Notes under the pieces: model-generated
What the model was told of the DNA's origin: nothing
The model's input: only the letters and a program-made list of their open reading frames with translations
The model's database searches: none
Assembly (NCBI RefSeq): GCF_030463535.1
Contig: NC_132893.1
Location: forward strand, 17,778,027 to 17,842,026
DNA: 64,000 bases
Reading direction: 5' to 3'
Origin: Salminus brasiliensis
Taxonomy: Eukaryota > Chordata > Actinopteri > Characiformes > Bryconidae
Translations under genes and position numbers: made by a program
Shown: in pieces, positions 18,860-29,908 of the stretch
Layout: every line of letters starts with the position of its first letter
Position numbering within the stretch: position 1 is the first letter of the stretch

Positions 18860-21655
18860 GACTGCGAAGCCCAGAGTCCTAGGTGTGTTTGAATGACAGA
18901 GACATAGAGAGGAGGGAAGTGGAGCACACACCCCTTTCAAAGATCATTGGACTGGACTGTGTAATGAATGATCACGCGTACCTCCTACTTAGCCTCTCCC
19001 TCGTACTCTCTTACTCTTTAAGGCTGTTTAACCCCCTCAAACCACAGATGTGACTACTATATGAAACTAATACAGGAGTTATGTAATTAAGAAGTGAGGA
19101 ATAGAAGTGTGGGCCCACATGCCAGCCTGTAGAGGCTGAGAGGTTAAAGCTATTTACAGCTTTTTCTTATCTTTGTTTCTCCTTTTGTCCTTTGCTGAGA
19201 GTTTTCTAAATATGGATGAATAATCTTGCCACTTCGCACACTTGCCACTTCACACACAGCTCTGTGCTCTCTGTGGTTTGAGTCCAGCAACTCAACGAAA
19301 AGAATGAATCCTCATGACGTCAGAACCTGAAACCTCAGCTTCCTTCTAAAGAAGAAACCTACAGTGCTCGGGCCTTCTTCCAGTTCACACAGCAGTAAAA
19401 CATTCTCTAGAGTTCCTGTAGTGTCAGTGAGCGCATCCATCCAGCACTTTTGAAAATAAAGGTGCCATTCTTCGAAGAAGCACTTTCAGTTCCCTAAAAT
19501 ACATTTTAAGAGAAATTCCTCTTTACGAATCCCCCAAAATTTATAATTTGCATAATTCAGTAGTTGAGATGTAGTTGAGAAACAAGATCATTCCAAGTCT
19601 TGAGAACTAAGTCATGAGCCAAGTGTTATTAATTGGAACCAGCAAATCTAATATAGTCAGTTTATATGCTGTCTAAAATGACCGGTGAACCTACTCATAT
19701 CCTCCAAGTTGTATCAGCATAATCGTTGTAGTTATGCTCAAGTGCGTAACAGTACCAGCAAACAGTGCCAGATCCTCTTTCAGAGGCTGTGCATGTGATA
19801 TGGCCAGAACAACACCTCCTGTTTTTAGAATGGATATACTAGATGATGCATGGATGTTCACAACAGCACACTGATATTATTTATTCTAATATTTTGTCTT
19901 CTCTTTACTCAGGAATACTACTGCTTTCAGTTTTAACAAAAACTCTCAAGGCCAGCCGTTTCAAGACAATTTAAACTTTTCAGACATCTGGTTCTTGACG
20001 CCACCGCTGTGAGTAATTCTGTTTTAAATCACATTTTAATCATGTTATTTTGGAGAAATTGTAACTGAAAAATCAATGAAGTGATTGGAGGTGAAGGAGG
20101 GTCAATGTACCCTTGGTGTCTTGGACTAGAGAGCTATGACATAACCAGAAAATGCTCACTCATGACCACCTTGGGAGCCGAATGTCTGAAGTTTTCAGTT
20201 CTAAGAAGATGCTTAAATCATTGTGTACATTATATTAATACTGATCTCCCGTTTTCAATTTGACAAAAGTGACTGATTAAAAAATACAATTCATTGTTTG
20301 ACTGTTTGGTATATTAGCACGGGAAGCTCACAAATAAACGATAAAAATTATGTATTACCCGGAATTTTACTTTTAAACAGGGCAAAAAAATCCATTAAAT
20401 AGAGGGAGCACAAACAGTTTGTATGAAATTACATTTCATACAATTCTAATGACATCTAGACCAAATTTTATGGTAAATGAGCCAATAGAAATGCGCCAAA
20501 GTGACTTGCAAGAAAACATCCCATTGACTTCCATTGAAAGTTACGATGTTTTTTTTCCTTCTCCTGTAAAGTTGGTATTATTAGGAGATACAAGGTTTTT
20601 GTGTAACAGTGACAACATGAAGGTAGACAAAAGTAGCAGTAAAGATAGAGCCCGTAGATATTAATTTGTTATATGATGCCAGTGAGGAAAATATTCAGTC
20701 AACAGTGGTCCTGTGGTCAGAAACTTGTGAAGCTTCACCACTAATGAAGGTCTAGAGGACAGCAGAGCAGATGCCAATACATTTACATGAGGGTAAACAT
20801 TGTGTAAAGAAAAGAGCGCAGTCAGTGGAGCTCCATATAGAGAAACTGAGAAGTGGCATTTGGCCGTTTGAATTTCAGTCTAAGTAAAATGGACTTGAAT
20901 ACTGATTTCATATTTGAGTTTTATTCCCTTTTTGTTTAAATGTCCAAGCTAAGAACCATTTGGAGGCCTTTCTTTATTGAAGACTGTATATGATGTAACA
21001 TTGAAGCATTTTATAAAACCCCTTTTAGTGAGGTCTACATGCACTGGCTTGTCTGAGGTTACACTTCTGTGCCACTTCTGTGGGCAGCATTGAGGTGTGT
21101 AGACACATTCCTCTTTAACTGCCTGAGGCCAGAAAGTCCACTTCAAGGATAGCCCCGACAAGCTACTACGTGCTGCTGGGATGACTAAGGGCCTAACTTA
21201 GTTGCTGCCATTACACTATATGGATACAAGCAAATGTTTTGGATTTTTTCCCAGTCAATTGTTTTTAGCACATTTACAATTTGATTTTTAAACAGGCAAA
21301 ACAGGCAAAAACAGCTGAATTGATGCACTGTAAGCATAGTATGTGTACATTCCTAAAAAGAAAGCTTTCTGAATAGTTCTTGAGGTGCCATTGCCTCCCA
21401 CCAGAACGTGACGTGCCCCTTAGCAAAGCTAGTTGTTGTCTGGTCCTGTCCTGGACAGGGTTGGGTGTTTTCAGTTCATTTTTTTAAGCATCAGTGGGGA
21501 GTGGTATGATGCTGAACAAGCAATAGTCATATGCAGCTGAAATAAATAATAAAAAACATTGATCACCAGATGATTGCAGGAAGGGAAAGAGCAATAATTG
21601 TGGAAACAGCAAATCCATGTTCATAATTGATTAACTCACACCCCTACACTACTGA
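18860..21655. other. Intergenic; no gene seen, one further duplication block
   Basis: No gene is supported. Around 20235-20410 is a third, shorter copy of block 3 of the duplications (gactgattaa, caattcattgtttga, cccggaattttac, aaatccat). About 20440-20550 is a fragment of a dispersed repeat also seen near 17290-17330 (caatagaaatg words). The remainder is unremarkable. Confidence 0.5.
20235..20410. repeat. Third partial copy of duplication block 3
   Basis: Matches 15440-15600 and 18365-18560 in order: attaga/gattaa, caattcattgtttga, a spacer, the (c)cggaattttactttt motif and aaaaatccat. Similarity ends soon after, so only this block was copied or survived. Confidence 0.6.
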
Positions 21656-21659
21656 TAGA

Positions 21660-22940
21660 ATTTTTTTGTTGTTGTTTTTAATTGTATTCTATGTGTACAA
21701 AACACACCAAACAATACCGAATACAATACAAAGTGGCATTGGCAAAATGTACAAACTTTCAGCTGTTTGAAATAAGCCAATCAAACAAGACCAGTTTTAA
21801 TAGCCCAGCACAACTAACAACTAACTCCAAATTCAACACAAAAAGCCACTTTTAATGACCACTGCGGTCTCCAAATTATTCCACTCTTTCATGACAAGCA
21901 TCTCTAGTGCTTAGTGGAGCACCCATCAGCTGTTATGACCCGCTGCAAATGTGATGCACCGCCGGACATCAGCTTCTAAGCATATTCCTCATGGACAGTG
22001 ACCTCCAGTTCACTAATATTCCCAGGTTCGCATGCTGCATCCATCTTCTTCAAACCACCCCAAAGATTTTCTATGAGGTTCAAGTCAGACGACTGTGACG
22101 ACAAATCTTTCAGGACCTCGTCTGAAACCAAGCATTGGTGGACTTTAAAGTACACGTTGTATAACTGTCCAATGACACTCAAGCCTTAGCCTTCCCACAA
22201 AAGACATGATGTTTTTCCCTAGGATTTCCTGATACTTAGCCATCTATCCACATACTGCAGGTTTCCAGTGCCAGAGGAAGCAAAGCAGCCCAAGAGCATC
22301 ACTGAGCCACCGCCATGCTTCATTGTAGGCAGGATGTTTATTTCAGTATATGCCTCATTCTTTTTTCTCCAGACATTTCAGGCTAAACCATTGAACGGAA
22401 AAGTTCCCAGTTTTCTTTTATCGCTCCACAGAAGTTTTGGGATCTAAAGCTTGGGTGTCATTGGACTTTCCAACAGGACAGTTATTCTGAGCATATCTCA
22501 AAGTCCAGCAAGGTTTGGTTTAAAAAGACATCCTGGAAGATTCTGAAGTGGCCGTCACAGTCGCAAGATTTGAATCACATAGAAATGTTTTGGGGGGATT
22601 TGAAAAAACTGTTGCAGCACACAAACCCAATAATATTAGTGAACTGGAGGTCACTGTCCATGAGGAATAGGCTAAGATTCCTTGGGGAATTGCTGTCAGA
22701 AGCTGGTGTCTGGCTGTGCATCACATTTGCAGTGGGTCGTAACAGCTAAAGGGTGCTCCACTAAGTACTAGAGACAACTGTTATATAAGAGTTAAATAAT
22801 TTGGAGACAGCAGTGGTCAGTAAAAGTGGCATTCTGTGTTGAATTTAGAGAAAGTGCTTGTTCTATTAATTGTGTTGGGCTATGTAAATTGGTCTTGCTT
22901 GATTGGTTTATTGCAAACAGCTTAATGTTTGTATATGTTG
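21660..22940. mobile_element. Fold-back element built from two opposed Tc1-like 3' halves, copy 1
   Basis: The left half carries a Tc1-like transposase C-terminus on the minus strand; 22182-21976 keeps the block SSDLNLIENLWGGLKK. The right half, about 22450-22700, carries the same region on the plus strand, with more stops. The ends are inverted versions of each other, with gtttgaaataagccaatcaa on the left against attggtttattgcaaacag on the right. The centre (22190-22440) is a transposase segment on the minus strand. The same unusual arrangement recurs at 48185-49305, which shows a family rather than a chance pair of insertions. Confidence 0.8.
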
Positions 22941-22944
22941 CTAA

Positions 22945-23999
22945 TAAACCTAATTTGCAGTGAATGTTGAATAATAGAATAGAATTGAATAATGTCATAA
23001 TAATTGAATTTAAAAAGGACCTTAGGGCATGTGTGCATAGATGTCATTCAAAAAGATATAAAAAAATAGAAAAATAGATGAACCTCAAAAAGACATCATG
23101 GGTGGCTTACACTCAGATATCCTCTGCTGGAAGTTTCTTCAGCAGCTGTTTGAAACCACATCTCTCATCTCTTCCAGTATTTAGACAGCCAGCAAGATGG
23201 TGTCACGAAATCAGTTTCTGGGTCATGTGGGAGGATCAGCAGGGACTTTTACTGTTTCTAGCTTTTGCTGTCTCTCTTTGTCCCTTGTCTGCTACTTGTT
23301 ACAGCACACTGAGTAATTCCTTTTTTCCTTATTTCTTCAAACATTTCACACTTAGTTGTTAAGATCTTAAGATTGTCTATCTAAATATAAACTTAATATA
23401 AAACAAAGAAAACCTGAGTGGACACAAAATGCAGCTTTAAGTGATCATTTCATCTACTGAAGGGCAAAGTTATCCAACATCTGGTGTGCAGATGCTTTAC
23501 AGCCTGGGTTACTTGCAGTCAGTTAGTTCACTTCTAAATGTTTCAAAAATAAAAATAATGGTCTTGGAGTGATCCTGAAATGGTCACTGAAATGAGAGTC
23601 AGTGTTGAGATGCATTAAAATGCTGAAGAAGGACCTTAAACAAGCTGTGACTTAATAAGAACAATGCAGCCATGAAGAGTGAAACACAATCCTGCCACTG
23701 ATCTCCAGATATAGGAAACTTTTGGTTGCAGTTGCTGCCGCTGTCTTGTGTTTTTTTCATGTTCTCTTTATATTAAAGTAGATAAAATGCATTCTGGATC
23801 TGAGATTTAGTACGACACCTATGCATAAATCGGCATAAATAGAGGAAATCAAGAGGGGTGGCACTATTAAATATCTTACCCATAGATTTGTGTTGATGCC
23901 AAAAGGAGAGTTCAGTGCATGAAACTACCGTACCGTGAACATCAGACACTGTTGTCTCTTAATTTAAAAGCAAATCCTGTACATGCCTGCCTCTGTTTT
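22945..23999. other. Intergenic; nothing identified
   Basis: No exon, RNA gene or recognisable repeat was found. A 94-residue plus-strand frame at 23078-23362 lacks any motif or splice support. Confidence 0.45.
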
Positions 24000-24365
24000 G
24001 TGTTGCCATGTGCTTGGGAGATTTGCTCTGTTTGTGTCTTGTCTGTCCTAGCCACGCCTGTCCATTAGTGTTCCCACCTGTGTCTCCTTTGTAACCATGC
24101 CCCTTTGTTACTCCCAGGTGTTCCTCGTTATCCTTCCTATAAGTTCCCCTTTCTTTCAGCCTTCCTTTGTCTAGTCTTGTGCATGTTCATGTCAATGTTT
24201 ATTCATGTCGCTGTTACGGTTTGTTGACATGGCCTGTTTGTGTGCTTCTTGTATAGTTTTCTTTGATAATCTTAGTGCTTGTTTGGTTTCTGTTTGTTTT
24301 GTTTTATTTTCCTTAAATAATAAATGACCTGCATTTACGTCCGTCTCTGTCTCCAAGCTCAACAT
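24000..24365 (+). mobile_element. Possible solo LTR of a retrotransposon
   Basis: A pyrimidine-rich stretch has promoter-like, then poly(A)-like content (aataataaatgacc near 24317) and ends near gcatttacgtccgtctc. The overall layout resembles solo LTRs of fish Ty3-like elements. Neither a target-site duplication nor TG...CA ends could be fixed by eye. Confidence 0.35.
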
Positions 24366-27095
24366 ACTGTGACAACCAAAACTGTCCTGGTTCTTTTTAT
24401 ATATGCCCTCAAAATCGACGTAATCGCAGACCTTTCATGTCTATATAAAGCTGTGATACAGTAAAACACAATGCACACTTCAGAAGAATAAGGCGGTTTG
24501 ATACTTGTTTTTTTTGGTTTTACAAACTTCTTGTTCATTATGAAAGAACGGCTTGCCACAAGAACCACTGTCCAGAAACAGCTAACTCAAACTCAGTGCG
24601 AAAGGAAGCTAAAGCCAAGGAAACAGGATGTCCATGCTGGGAAGTGCTGCTGAAGAAAGAACCCCTTCAAGAAGCATCTTTTGGTGAAATGCCGCTCTGA
24701 GAAATGCCCAAAGTTCACAAAGCTCTAAGTCTAGGCTAAAAAAAAATGGAAGACGTCACATAGCAGCTTTACAAACAACCAGGTCTGAGCCTCTTTTGAG
24801 CGAGCCACTGGCAAAACTGGCAAGAAAAAAACCCCTTTAGAGCTAGTGGAAGGAACCTTGAGAGAAGCCAAGGCTCAAAAGGGGAACCAGTCCTTCTCTG
24901 GTTGACACCGGATTGCAGTAGAAAAACACTGGTCGGGAAGAGCGAAATAATTAAGAACTGTGTTTGATGTGAAAGCAGGTCACGAGTTCTGAAGATGTGC
25001 ATGACCTTTCACCTTCCTTCATCACTCATCAGCGCAACAAAAGGGCTAAAACAAAGCGATGCTATGGCATGGAGTGTGGTTTCACCTTCACCATGCTCTG
25101 TGGTTTCTGCGCGAGCCCATGTGTCATGTGTACAGCAGCCTATCAGATTATTCCTGAGCTCACCATAAAAAGAAGTGTAACATTTTCTATTTTTCCCTTT
25201 AAATGCTATTAAGATTACTCTACTAATTTCTAAATGAATGTTTAGTCAAATTACCCAGATAACCCCACCCTCCCCCCTCAGGCCATTCCGTACCCACGTG
25301 GGCACCATCTTTGAAATTGTTCTTAAAATTTTGCTGGATAAAACGTCCCTTTTGTCCGCTCTGTGATCTACTTATTGTCTTCATTTACATTAATATAGGT
25401 TCGCTTCAGCTGGTCCCAGGTCAGTGAAACAGCAGACTTCTACCTATTGCATTCAAAGGCACGTGCATGTTTCTCTGAGATGGCAGCACTCATCTCTGCC
25501 CTCAATCGGACTCTAATCCCAGATTAGAGGAGAATGTCACTGGACTGGGATTACCGTTCTGGCTGCCGCAATTTTATTATTGATTCTCTACCTTCTTCCA
25601 CCACTAGGTTTACCTTAGCTTTACTTTACACGTTTTAGCTTTTTTTATTGTCTCACTCTGTGCCTCATTTTCTCTTCATCTCTTACTTTTTCTCTGTGCA
25701 TCATCTTCTTCTCTCTTAATATGTTGCTAAAATCATCCTAAATTCTCATTGTATTGCAGGGTTTGCCTTTTTTGCTCTGATTGATCTTTCTAAAATCAGG
25801 CTCTAGCCTGTTCTTGTTTTTATTTCTTTGTCTGTATTTGTATTCTTTAAAAAGGAATCCCTCACTTCATCTTAATCCAGCTCTTTAGTCCCCCAGTGTG
25901 AGGTTGCATGTCTCTTCTGCCCACATGGACATATCCACTGTGGATGCCATATAGTCGAACAGCGCATGCGAATCCATTATTTTGAGTATTTTTGTTTATA
26001 ATAATGCACAGGCTTACAATTGTCCTAGTATTGCATTACACTTCATACAATCTGGATTTATGATGCCAGTCTACACTTGCAGCTTCTCATTTGGGCCCTG
26101 GAAACAGCTAAAGCAGAGCAGCAGCTAGGGCATTAGGTCTATAGATTTAAAAGAGGAAATGTAATCCCAGCATACTGCCCTATTTGACAGAAAGGCATTA
26201 TAATACACAGGACACTTTACTTAAGTCCTAAGTATTACACAATGTTTATCTCAGTAAGAGAAGCATTTTGAATTCAGTCTTTCTCTCCTTTACTTTACGA
26301 GACTTTTCTCCTCCTTAATCAAGTAATTTTTTACCGTTGACGGAGAAAGCAGCAGTAGGAGTAGCATCAAACATCTTCACAGCCTCATATTAGTCTGGTA
26401 ATCAGAGTGTTTCTAAGAACAGCATGAAGGGATGGCAGGATTAGAAGTAGGAGCAGATGAGAGGAGTAAAGAGGAACAAAGAGATGTGTGTAATTACAGA
26501 CAACACAGCCTGCAAACGTAGGGCACGTGTGCAGTTAGAGGGTTTACCAGAGATGGAACTAAGTCACAGCTCATGCTGGGGAGCTTTGAAGTTAAGCCCT
26601 TAAATTCTCTGCACATTATTCAGTTATTAATTTTAAGACACATTATTCAATAACTACTGTACATGACTCGGTAACTACTAGTTTTGGGGTACTTGATCCA
26701 GTCTTAATCTCAAGGCTGCAAATTAAACAGTCTCAGTCATGTCTGAGTCTTGGGGTAGGAAGGATTCATACATTGTTCTTGAGACCAGCCAAATGCAATT
26801 GGCCATTGGCAACTGAATTTTTATTGGATATCAGTATTGAATATCAGCTAGAGCTACGATTAGAACAAAATGTGTTTGGATGATGACTGCATAACCATAT
26901 AGTGGCACACATCACCAACCTAACTATACAACAGTCCTTTATAATAATATATAATATAATAATATAATATAATAAAACATATAATATTAAAAATAAATAT
27001 TTATTGCAAAGTGCTCTTAATAGATTTTACTGCTGCATCCAACATGAGGAAGACACACATTATTTTGCAGCGCTTTATTGAGCTATAGTTTGACA
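24366..27095. other. Intergenic; no gene seen
   Basis: No supported gene. Short frames (24769-25002 minus, 24997-25212 plus) have no motif or splice context. A (TAATA)n-like AT run lies at about 26940-27000. Confidence 0.45.
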
Positions 27096-27099
27096 TAAA

Positions 27100-27665
27100 C
27101 ATACGTGGATACACCAAGAGCCCTATCCTACACCGCAAATATATCTACGCCGATGGGCATGGTGGTCTCAAAATGAGGTGTGTTCAGGTAAATTTCTGGC
27201 GTGTTGCTATCTTGGCAACAGAAAACACAGATGCACCACTGACTGAAAACAACCTAGGCAGACGTCAACAGTCCCAATGAGCATACACCCCTGCTTGTTA
27301 CGCACACATGGACACAAAGCAGTGCACAAACCCCTGCCGCGTACCATTTGCCAGCTATGTCAACTTTACAAAATAAAATAACATTATTCTAGAGGCGAGG
27401 AGCTCCACTGCTTTAGCAAGCTTTCATAGACCGTGTGTGATGCGCCACTGAAATAGCAATCCGCCATCAGACTGCAGTCAGACGGCACCTACAAGTGACA
27501 CGGTGATTGGTTTATTGCACGTTACGCCCAAAACACCTATGATTAATTAAGAGGCTTAGTACATGCCTTTTGTGTAAAGACACACTGATACACCCTAAAT
27601 CAAGCTGCACTGTGCGCGGTTGACGGCTCACCTAAGATCGCTAAAATAGGGCCTAGAAAAACTTT
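27100..27665 (+). repeat. Dispersed repeat family D, copy 1
   Basis: Shared markers in order are aatatatctacgc, ggtggtctc(a/g)aaatgag, gtgtgtt, (t)tgctatcttggca, gattggtttattgcacg, ttacgcccaaaacac, gattaattaagag, cttagtacatgcc and gctaaaatagg. Three further copies lie at 36740-37115, 44437-44880 and 63660-64000 (the last two inverted). This copy has an extra roughly 200-base insert in its middle. Class is unknown; it is probably a non-autonomous DNA element. The family name D is mine. Confidence 0.8.
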
Positions 27666-28266
27666 TAAAAAACAGCTACATAAAGAAGCTGTAAAGTACT
27701 GAGCATCACATCATATACAATGAAGCTCTGATTGGTCAGCATGGTTTTAACACAGAAAATAAAGCAGACAGCGATCGAAAAATTTACGTCCATCAGTTTT
27801 GAACTCAGTGTAAAAGGCTCTTTACTCATGAGGTTAGCACTGACTAAAAGCTAGTTTTGGTAGTTAGCATAATGTCAGCTCCCACCCCAGGAGCCTCAGG
27901 AGGCAGGACAAGGATTAGGGAGGGACATTGTCAGTATGTAAATAAACTGAAAGAAAGTTTGTTTACAGCAAAGAAATTGAATGTTTGGTGCCCTATGCAC
28001 TCAATGACAGGGAAGGTTTAGGGGAAGCAGAGGACATGCTTTATGGCTGGATTTACAGTGTTTTTCCCAGTAAATAAATCACTTACTTTGATTGTTACTT
28101 TGAGGGCTTACTCAAAGAGTTTAGTGTACAATCTTAAAAACAGATTTATGGATTCATGGTTTCGACAAACAAAAAGCCTTCAGTTCAGTAATTTCTTTAT
28201 AGAATTATACAGATTCTCACACTCTCATTTACAAAACTTGTATCACTTTAATTGGAAGGTTTTCAT

Positions 28267-28510
28267 AGATGCTTACCTGACATTCAACTAAATATGTATT
28301 GCATGCAACTGAACTCTAAATTGAATGTAAATGACTGTCTATTGCATGTAACCTTACACTAACCTTAACCTTAAATCTAACCCTAAACCTAGGTATCTAG
28401 GGTAATAGTGAGAGTTGCATTCAATAGACAGTCATTTGTAATTCATTTATAGTTCAGTTGCATTTAACAGACATTTAGCTGAATGTTAGTTGGATGTCAG
28501 GTGAGCATCT
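28267..28510. mobile_element. Fold-back MITE with telomere-like loop
   Basis: Two inverted arms of roughly 90 bases (agatgcttacctgacattca on the left; its near-complement, ggatgtcaggtgagcatct, on the right) flank a loop made of ccttaacctt, aaatctaaccctaaacct words. Arms also share the tgactgtctatt / aatagacagtca block. No coding content. The loop is the reverse complement of the words that make up the array at 3232-4622. Confidence 0.8.
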
Positions 28511-29765
28511 ACAAGGCATCTACAGTGTACCATCCAAGCAAAATGATACCAATGGCTCCATTGCTATTGTTTCTAAATAACCTGTTTAATGACCTTGTTG
28601 GTGTTTTATATCATGCAAATATTCATTAATAAAAAAAACTTTTAATAATATGTAAACATGCACATTTTCAAACATACTGCTTAATCATGTGAAAGAGAAG
28701 CTGTTTCAAAGCTGATAAGCTTTTTTAATGAGACACAATACAGGACAGCCCATCAGAACAGAGCTCATTTGTATATATCAGTCCAAAAGGCACCATTACA
28801 AACCACAATGTTTAATTCAAGAGGATAAAGCAAGGTTGATGAATTTTGATACCTGATCCAAAATTTGTAATAAGTGGACCTCAGGTCAGTGTAAAACATG
28901 AAGAAATATATGATATGGGTACCATTAGGGCATCAGGGTTAAAGATACAATGTGTACCCAATGAATAACAGCTTACAGACAGCTTACATTCCTTAAGGAA
29001 TAGTCTGTATAGGCTCCATCCAGATGTGTGTATTAAACATTAACATTCAAGCAAAGCCAGAAATAGCTGGCATCCCAGATAGACTAGACACAGTGATGCA
29101 GCAGTGCATGCAGTGCATCTCTGTCTCTTGTGAGATGAGTTCAAACCATCAGCCGTTGCTGGGAAAACCCTGAGTACTTAATATTCTCAAAAAAGTAGGC
29201 TAGCGTATTTTTTTATATTCTTTACCGAGCCAAACCCATGATTAGAAACATATCTGGTTGTGCTCCCTACCCTCCCCTGCTCTCTCAGCCAGAGTTTATG
29301 GGTTACTGAAAGATTTCAGCAGCAGCACATAAGAAGATTAGAGAGGAATTAACGTCATTCTTTTGTCATTATAGGAATAAATTGATATTTGGTTTTAATC
29401 GGAGGGAGGGGGAGGGTGCCACATGTGAAGAACAGCCCATGTCCTGAAAGCGCAGAAAGCACGCAGCACATATACCACACCCGCATGCACACAAACATAT
29501 ATGCATACTTACAGTGGAGTTTGGAGAACCTGCCAGGGGAAGGATTTTGAAAAGCAGGACTGCCAACTACCATGTAAGCGTAGTCATCTACAACGGATTG
29601 GATGGCACTGTGTTGAGCATGTGCAGCGAGTGGAGGAATGGGATATGCTTGGAGATGGAAGGGATCGCCGGATGAAGGGAATGTCTATGTCACAGTGATT
29701 CCACGCCTGATCTTCTGAGACCAGGGAGCCACTCTCTTCTTCGCCCTGGAGCTTCATCCTTAGCC
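28511..29765. other. Upstream region and probable 5' untranslated sequence of gabrr3
   Basis: No separate gene is seen. Just upstream of the gabrr3 start, between about 29500 and 29765, several ATGs precede the start codon, so either transcription begins close to the coding start or an untranslated exon is spliced in. No convincing TATA box was found. Frames at 29355-29573 (minus) and 29501-29698 (plus) have no support. Confidence 0.4.
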
Positions 29766-29908
29766 ATGAAGATATCTCCACTGGGGCTGAGGTTGCTATG
29801 CTTGATCTGGCTATGGCCTGTCGCCCTGCTCAGTGACAACCAGTTTCCCAACCGCCGAAAACACAAGGATGTCTATATGGGGGAGAACACACGGCACAAA
29901 CATGGAGG
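29766..29908 (+). CDS. gabrr3: gabrr3 exon 1: signal peptide and variable N-terminus
   Basis: Codes for residues 1-47 and two bases of 48. The start [18 protein letters not shown] has a long hydrophobic core with likely cleavage after VALLS. The following stretch is basic (NRRKHK), as in other rho subunits. The donor is GGAGG followed by gtgagg. This exon is poorly conserved between paralogs, so its assignment rests on phase match to exon 2 and on the signal peptide. Confidence 0.8.
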
